From: Liriodendron chinense
Taxonomy: Eukaryota; Streptophyta; Magnoliopsida; Magnoliales; Magnoliaceae
DNA: 64,000 nt
Direction of reading: 5' to 3'
NCBI GenBank assembly: GCA_003013855.2
Contig: ML058343.1
Coordinates: forward strand, 1,860,001 to 1,924,000
In this document: in pieces, positions 58,899 to 64,000 of the stretch
Layout: every line of letters starts with the position of its first letter
How positions within the stretch are numbered: position 1 is the stretch's first letter
Position numbers and translations under genes: made by a program
The notes under the pieces: generated by a model
The model's input: the letters and a program-made list of their open reading frames with translations, nothing else
The model's database searches: none
Told to the model about the DNA's origin: nothing

Positions 58899-61800
58899 TG
58901 TAACGCCCTGAAAATTTCAATCCTCGAGTCTTGAAAGTACTCGAGCGCCTCTAAAAAAATTTCTATTTTAATTCTTAAATGAGAATGCATACGCTTGATT
59001 TAGAACCAATAATCTAGAAGATTTGTACATGAAACCCTAGTTTGGACGATCCGATTTGATCGAAACCTCATAAGACATTTAGACACATCAATTGAACCGT
59101 ACATTCTTTGTTAGATATCATAGATAGCTATGGATTCCTTTTTAATTGTCTAATCCTACATCAAATCCATTGATTAATGGATCTCAATCTATGATTTACT
59201 GAAATCACAATGGATTAACCTATATAACCGACTTACAATGCAGATCCACCTTGGACTACCTTAATCAATGAATCAAATCTCAATTATCTTGAGTTTAGAG
59301 ATTGATTTGACAAAATAGCCCTTTTGACATGTAAAACCATACGAATGAGATTAATCGCCCTTAACCTGCAAATAAATGCACCCCGTATATCACATCATAT
59401 ACCTAGCTATGCTCACTATGACTAGTGAAAGGATTCACTAAACTCTGTCCTCTAAATCATCCAATTGGCGTCCCGAAAACTTAGAACAGCTATAGACCGT
59501 TCGTTAGTGGGTCGTTAATCACGAATCTACGCAGAATCGATTGCCTTAGTGGGCTTGACATTTCCCCTATATCAGATACCCGACACCCTATCCCGAACTG
59601 CACAACTTAGATCACTACCAGAGAGGGTGAGTTGTGTGACTCACCTCAACCTTGGACCATCTGGAACTATAAATACCAAGCCCATTTGAGAATTCCATTT
59701 CAAATGAAATTTTGGAGATTTTGCTTGGGTCTTCTTTTAGGGTTTGCTCAAACCCTTTTAATCTTTCACCATTCCTTCTACCGGTCGTAGGCGGGCCGTG
59801 CCTCGAGGTAAGATACCTCTCCTATTGTAGAAATTAGGAAGTTTCATTAGGGATTCTCATTTCTAATTAGGGTTTTTGTCGAATTTAGGTGTTCTAGCTG
59901 GATTTTCTTCAAATCCTTGAGGAATACTCATTCCTAGCTCGTGGATTCATCAATCAGGTGAGGATTATTCTTCTAAGTTGGATATTATTAGCCCATGAGG
60001 GTTCCAAATAGTGAAAATTGGGTTTTTCTTGAATTCTATTCAAAGTTAAGTACCGAATGATTTATGTTGATGATTGATGTTCTGTATGTGTTGATTAATT
60101 ACATGCTTACTTCGATATGTGGATTGATTGCCCATTTGAATCGATTTTATGAAAATATGAGATTTGATGTGTTGTGCATATCAAGTGTTTGATGAAATTC
60201 CTGAGTGAACAGAAGTTCACATATGCTTAAGTAAGTGGATTACCATCCACCCGGGCTAGTGCCTGATTGTGAATTTGATGAGTTGGCCTGCAATAGCACG
60301 CCAAGTGTTTGATTTTACGCCCATATATGAAATGAAGTATATCACATATCAACTATTTGGTTTTATGCCTGATCAAGGCAATGAATGCTATGATGTTTTA
60401 TTCTTCTCACAACATGCTTAATAATATTTAATTGACATGATTGTTATTAATCTCTGAAAATCACAATTTATGGACTGCTTACTTGGGTTTGGCCATCACG
60501 GACTTGTTTGGTCGACTTGGGAGTAACATGATTGACCGACCCTAGCTACGCCAGTTTGGTTGATGTTTCTCTCGGCCTACCAAATCAATCAATTTCAGGG
60601 TTAATCATATTTGTTTGATCATTGTTACATATTCTGTAGAATCTCGAATACCACAATTATGATTGTTACGCAGTCACTTATAACTGTACGTATCAAGTCT
60701 CATGAGACAGACATGGAATATGGGTAACTGTGTTTGTGCTGTCTTTGGCTGGTATGGGTGATAAGCCCTCCAATAGCCTTGAGCATTGAATCCTACATAC
60801 TGAAGCTCATGGGCCAGGCATAGTATATGAGTAACTGTGCTAGTGCTGTCTTTGACCGGTATTGATCCTGATGGTCTTATCGTGAGTCTTGAGCACCGAT
60901 GCTAGGTGACGAGCCTACCATCATTGATCTTAGGTGACGACTCATTACCATGCATATGACATTCTAGGGCATCGAGACCCTTACCGATTTATTCAAAATT
61001 CAGTTATGTTGGGTGACGAACCCACATTGGGATTCCAAGAGCCAGGCATAGAACGCCCTGGCCTGGCGGTGGGCCCTGGCCTGGTAGAGGGTACCCCGAC
61101 CTGGCATTGTCCAGTGTTCGGTAAGGCCACTGTCCAGTGTCCGACTTTCCTCGCTGTCCAGTGTTCGGCTGCGTTCCTGTCGGTCGTGTTCTTGTTTAAT
61201 AGACTTTTGATAAGATTGAGGTATTCTCGCTTCGCCAATACTGCTGATTGAATACGGGATTAAATAAATACTTGGTAAACATGCATGCATCACATTTTCA
61301 CGTGCATTGGTCTGATGCTGCTGCTGGGTGGTAACCCCACCGTTTATTTCTCCGGAACATAACATTTGCATATCATGAATGCATCATTATTCAACTAGAA
61401 TAAGAACTTGATTGTAAGGTTATGCTATCTGTTGATATTGGGGTGGTAGGTGTGAGAGCCCCACCATTTGTTATGCTTCACTACTTGTATTTGATTGTGT
61501 TGATGATATGTTTAACTTAGGGAATGGTAACACTGAGTATGATTACTCACTCCCACCTGGGGGGTGTTTTAAAACACCAACCAGTTATTTTGATGCAGGA
61601 GTTGTTGCCACTTGATGCATGAGATGCAGGACCTGTTGGCTTACCTATGTCTTACGTTTCATTTTCTGCCTTGAATTGGACATCTTGGGTCGATATTCTT
61701 AAAGATTTCATTGTACATGTATATATTGAGCCCCGGCCGAGTGGACTCCTTGATTGTGTGGATAATTGTATGTATTTACACTTTGAATTCAAACTGAATT

Positions 61801-61940
61801 ATACATTGTTTAGCTTAAATCTTTATTTATGAGTTGATGCCATCGATTTGTGCCATTAAACTATACTTCCGCAAAATACAGTCACCTTGAAAGAGTCGGG
61901 AGCCGCAGACTGCCTGGCACTTGATTTTCGGGGTGTGACA
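58899..61940 (+). mobile_element. 3.04-kb solo LTR (gypsy, Tekay/Del-like), TSD TGCAG
   Basis: Starts TGTAACGCCCTGAAAATTTC and ends TGATTTTCGGGGTGTGACA, with perfect TSD TGCAG (58894-58898 and 61941-61945). TATA box TATAAAT at 59668-59674 followed by 'cccatttgagaattcc', a plausible promoter/R boundary. An internal repeat 'gtaactgtg(t/c)t(t/a)gtgctgtctttg' occurs near 60724 and 60830. No coding domains. Lineage inferred from LTR start and length. Confidence 0.88.
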
Positions 61941-61997
61941 TGCAGATTTTTAAAATTTCATCAATACTTAAATCTATCTTGAAAAAATCTCATTTAG

Positions 61998-62479
61998 GAG
62001 GTGTTTGGATCTTAAGTTAAGATAAGCTACTTATGCCTCCGACCTATGGCTCAATGGTAGGCTCACAAGAGTTTCAATACGATGTCATGGGTTCGAGGAT
62101 CTCATGGGTTCGAGTACCCATTGTGGTGTGAGTGTGTGGGTGTGTGTGGTCTGTGAGTGTGTGTGATAAAAAATAGTAGCTTATCTTGATTCCTACTTAT
62201 TAAACTGAAGTGATTAAGCAACTTTAAATAAATAAAAAAAATGCTACTTATAATTGATCATAAACCAAACTTACTTTTCTCAAATAAGTTACTTATCTCT
62301 GTTGTAAGTAGAAAAAGTAACTTATTTTGTGGTATCCAAATGGGCTTATCTTGGTTTCTACTTATTCAAGTGGTAAGTTTGTTTAGTAACCGACATACTT
62401 ATCAACCAAAAAGTAGAAAAGCATGTTTGGTTTCTAATATAATAAGCAATTATCCCTCGAGTTTGTTTGGTCTCCCTCA
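61998..62479. mobile_element. PIF-like MITE interrupted by a SINE
   Basis: GTGTTTGGATCTTAAGTTAA ... AAAGTAACTTATTTTGTGG and 'tatccaaatggg'; same family as 55438-55640, whose uninterrupted GCTACTTATGCCTCAAGTAG shows where the SINE entered. Confidence 0.65.
62040..62173 (+). mobile_element. tRNA-derived SINE inside the MITE
   Basis: Box A TATGGCTCAATGGTAGG (from 62045), box B GGGTTCGAGTACCC (62106-62119) preceded by a tandem second copy CATGGGTTCGAGGATCT (about 62086-62102), then a TG-rich tail and an A run ending at 62173. The family member at 47750-47878 has a single box B. TSD not obvious. Confidence 0.8.
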
Positions 62480-63290
62480 CATCCGCCATCCATCATGTGG
62501 GGGCCAACCTTTGATGTGGACTATTCTTTGTGTGGGTTCCACCTTTGATGTGGGCTGTCCATCATACAGGGCCCACCTTAGAAGTGGGCCATTCATCACT
62601 ATGGCCCTACCTTTAATGTGCACCATTCATTATGTAGGGCCCACTTTCAATGTTAGTCATCCATTAAGTGGGGTCCACCATCAACGTTACTGTCCATCAT
62701 GTGGGGCCCACCTTCAATATCCACCACCCTTCATGCGGGCCCCACCTTTGATGTGGGTCATCCATCATGCTAGGCCCATCTTGGATATAAGCCACTCATA
62801 ATTAGGGTTAACCTTTGATGTAGACCATCCATCATTTGGGGCCCACAATTATTAATTGCCTATCATGTGGAGTCACCTTGATGTGGACTATCCATCATGT
62901 GGGCCCCACCTTCAATGTGGGTTGCCCATCATGCTGGACTCGCCTTGAATGTAGGTTGTTCATCATTAATCGCCGACCTTTGATGTAGATCATCCATCAT
63001 GTGGGGTCCAACTTCAATGTCCTAGCCTATCGTGTAGAGACCACCTTTGATGTGGGCCCTCCATCATGCTGGCCCCACCTTTGAAGTGGGTCGTCCATCA
63101 TACCAGCCCGCTTTGGATGTGGGCTTTTTATTATTATGGGTTGACCTTTGATGTAGACCATCCATATGTGGGCCCACATTAATATGAGGTCATCCATCAC
63201 GTGGGGCTCACCTTTTATGTGGATTGTCCATCGTGCCTTTAATGTGGACAATCCACCACGTGCGACCTCCTTTGATATGGACAATGAGAA
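62480..63290 (+). repeat. ~40-bp degenerate tandem array
   Basis: About 20 units of roughly 33-43 bp built from CCATCATGTGGGGCCCACC and TTTGATGTGGGC, alternating in fixed order. MITE-like 'acttatc...gtttggt' sequence on both sides suggests expansion within a MITE. Units contain the palindromic core GGGGCCC(A). Confidence 0.85.
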
Positions 63291-63944
63291 AGAGCCTCAC
63301 ATGGATCATGAGAGAGAAGTAGAAAAGTCAATAAGTTAAAAAGCTAAAAAAATTAGTTACTGGGCCTGTTTGGATTATAAGTTACTTAAGATAAGCTACT
63401 TATCAGATAAGTTACTTATCTTGGTTTTTACTTATGAAGCTGATAAGTATGTTTGGTAAACAACATACTTATCAGCCAATAAGTAAATAAGTATGTTTGG
63501 TAATAACACATTGATAGGTAACCTTTCGAAAGAAAATTTCAAATCTACATATAATAAGCAACATATTGACATGAAAAGAAAAAATCTAAGTGTTGAGGCA
63601 GTATTCCTAACCGAATGAGTTTTTCTAATCCCACTTGTGTGCAATAAAGCTCATGTACATGCCATGCATGTGCTAGCATAGCACGATTGGTCCAAAATAC
63701 ATTCCATCCATTAGAACGGGACCACTATTGGATGCCCTGGCACAAGAATCAGGTTCATCCACTGGTCAGGTGGGCCACAATTTGCAAAACAAATGTATGG
63801 CTCTGAAAGACTTGACTGAAGTTTTCTAAGCCATTCACTTGTTTCCAATAGTCGGTCCACATGCTGAGTGGACTAGAACTATTTTTGGGAAAGATGTAGA
63901 AGATCAGATCAACCTGATTGGTGTATTCGATCTTGCACCAATTA
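63291..63944. other. MITE-like sequence then unassigned DNA
   Basis: 63360-63510 is the GGGCCTGTTTGGATTATAAG / 'cttatcagcc(a)aataag' family. 63640-63944 has no recognisable feature. Confidence 0.45.
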
Positions 63945-64000
63945 ATGTAGGGCCCATCTTTGATGTGGGCCGTCCACTGTGTGAGCCCCACCTTTGATGG
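63945..64000 (+). repeat. Start of a second ~40-bp array, cut by the window end
   Basis: GGGCCCATCTTTGATGTGGG followed by CCGTCCACTGTGTGAGCCCC and CACCTTTGATGG: the same unit as 62480-63290. Confidence 0.7.

Noticed and set aside
62045..62119. Functional tRNA gene
   Set aside because: Boxes A and B are present but no cloverleaf fits, and a TG/A tail follows as in SINEs.

Overview
This window is nuclear DNA of a flowering plant. It carries one intron-rich plant protein gene, a degraded plastid-DNA insertion, and many nested plant transposons. The repeat style (MITEs with cores such as 'gtgggccccaccatgatg', long solo LTRs starting TGTAACGCCC) reminds me of large magnoliid-type genomes, but that placement is a weak impression. 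All repeat assignments come from reading ends, target-site duplications (TSDs) and paralogous empty sites by eye; no database was searched.

The only gene I can support is a complete phospholipase D alpha gene on the minus strand, 38058 down to 27072. It has three coding exons (37954-38058, 30750-32643, 27072-27505) joined by introns of 5310 and 3244 bp. The exons sum to 2433 nt, that is 810 codons plus stop, with an N-terminal C2 region and two HKD catalytic motifs. Intron 2 splits the second HKD motif and contains a 1.7-kb miniature LTR retroelement. MITEs crowd the 5' side from about 290 bp above the ATG.

Left of the gene (1-26 kb) lies 'copy A' of a segmental duplication (about 1-8.57 kb, continuing 18.8-19.8 kb). 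It is interrupted by MULE, hAT and PIF-type MITEs and by a 10.2-kb Copia-like element (8577-18804), both of whose LTRs were later hit by solo LTRs. Then come a 14-unit, 83-bp minisatellite (19.9-21.06 kb) and more MITEs. Right of the gene, 39.97-46.08 kb is 'copy B', collinear and direct. Copy B lacks many copy-A insertions and so supplies empty sites that prove their boundaries.

The right third (46-64 kb) holds more hAT and MULE MITEs with clear TSDs, a tRNA-derived SINE family, a decayed plastid insertion carrying the 3' part of ycf2 plus ycf15 (56.2-57.7 kb), a 3.04-kb solo LTR (58899-61940), and a ~40-bp tandem array set inside MITE sequence (62.5-63.3 kb). I saw no tRNA or rRNA gene, CRISPR array or second host gene. 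The most unusual features are the MITE cores shared among several different terminal-repeat types, three transposons stacked in one ~11-bp target, and LTR promoters built from nested palindromes.
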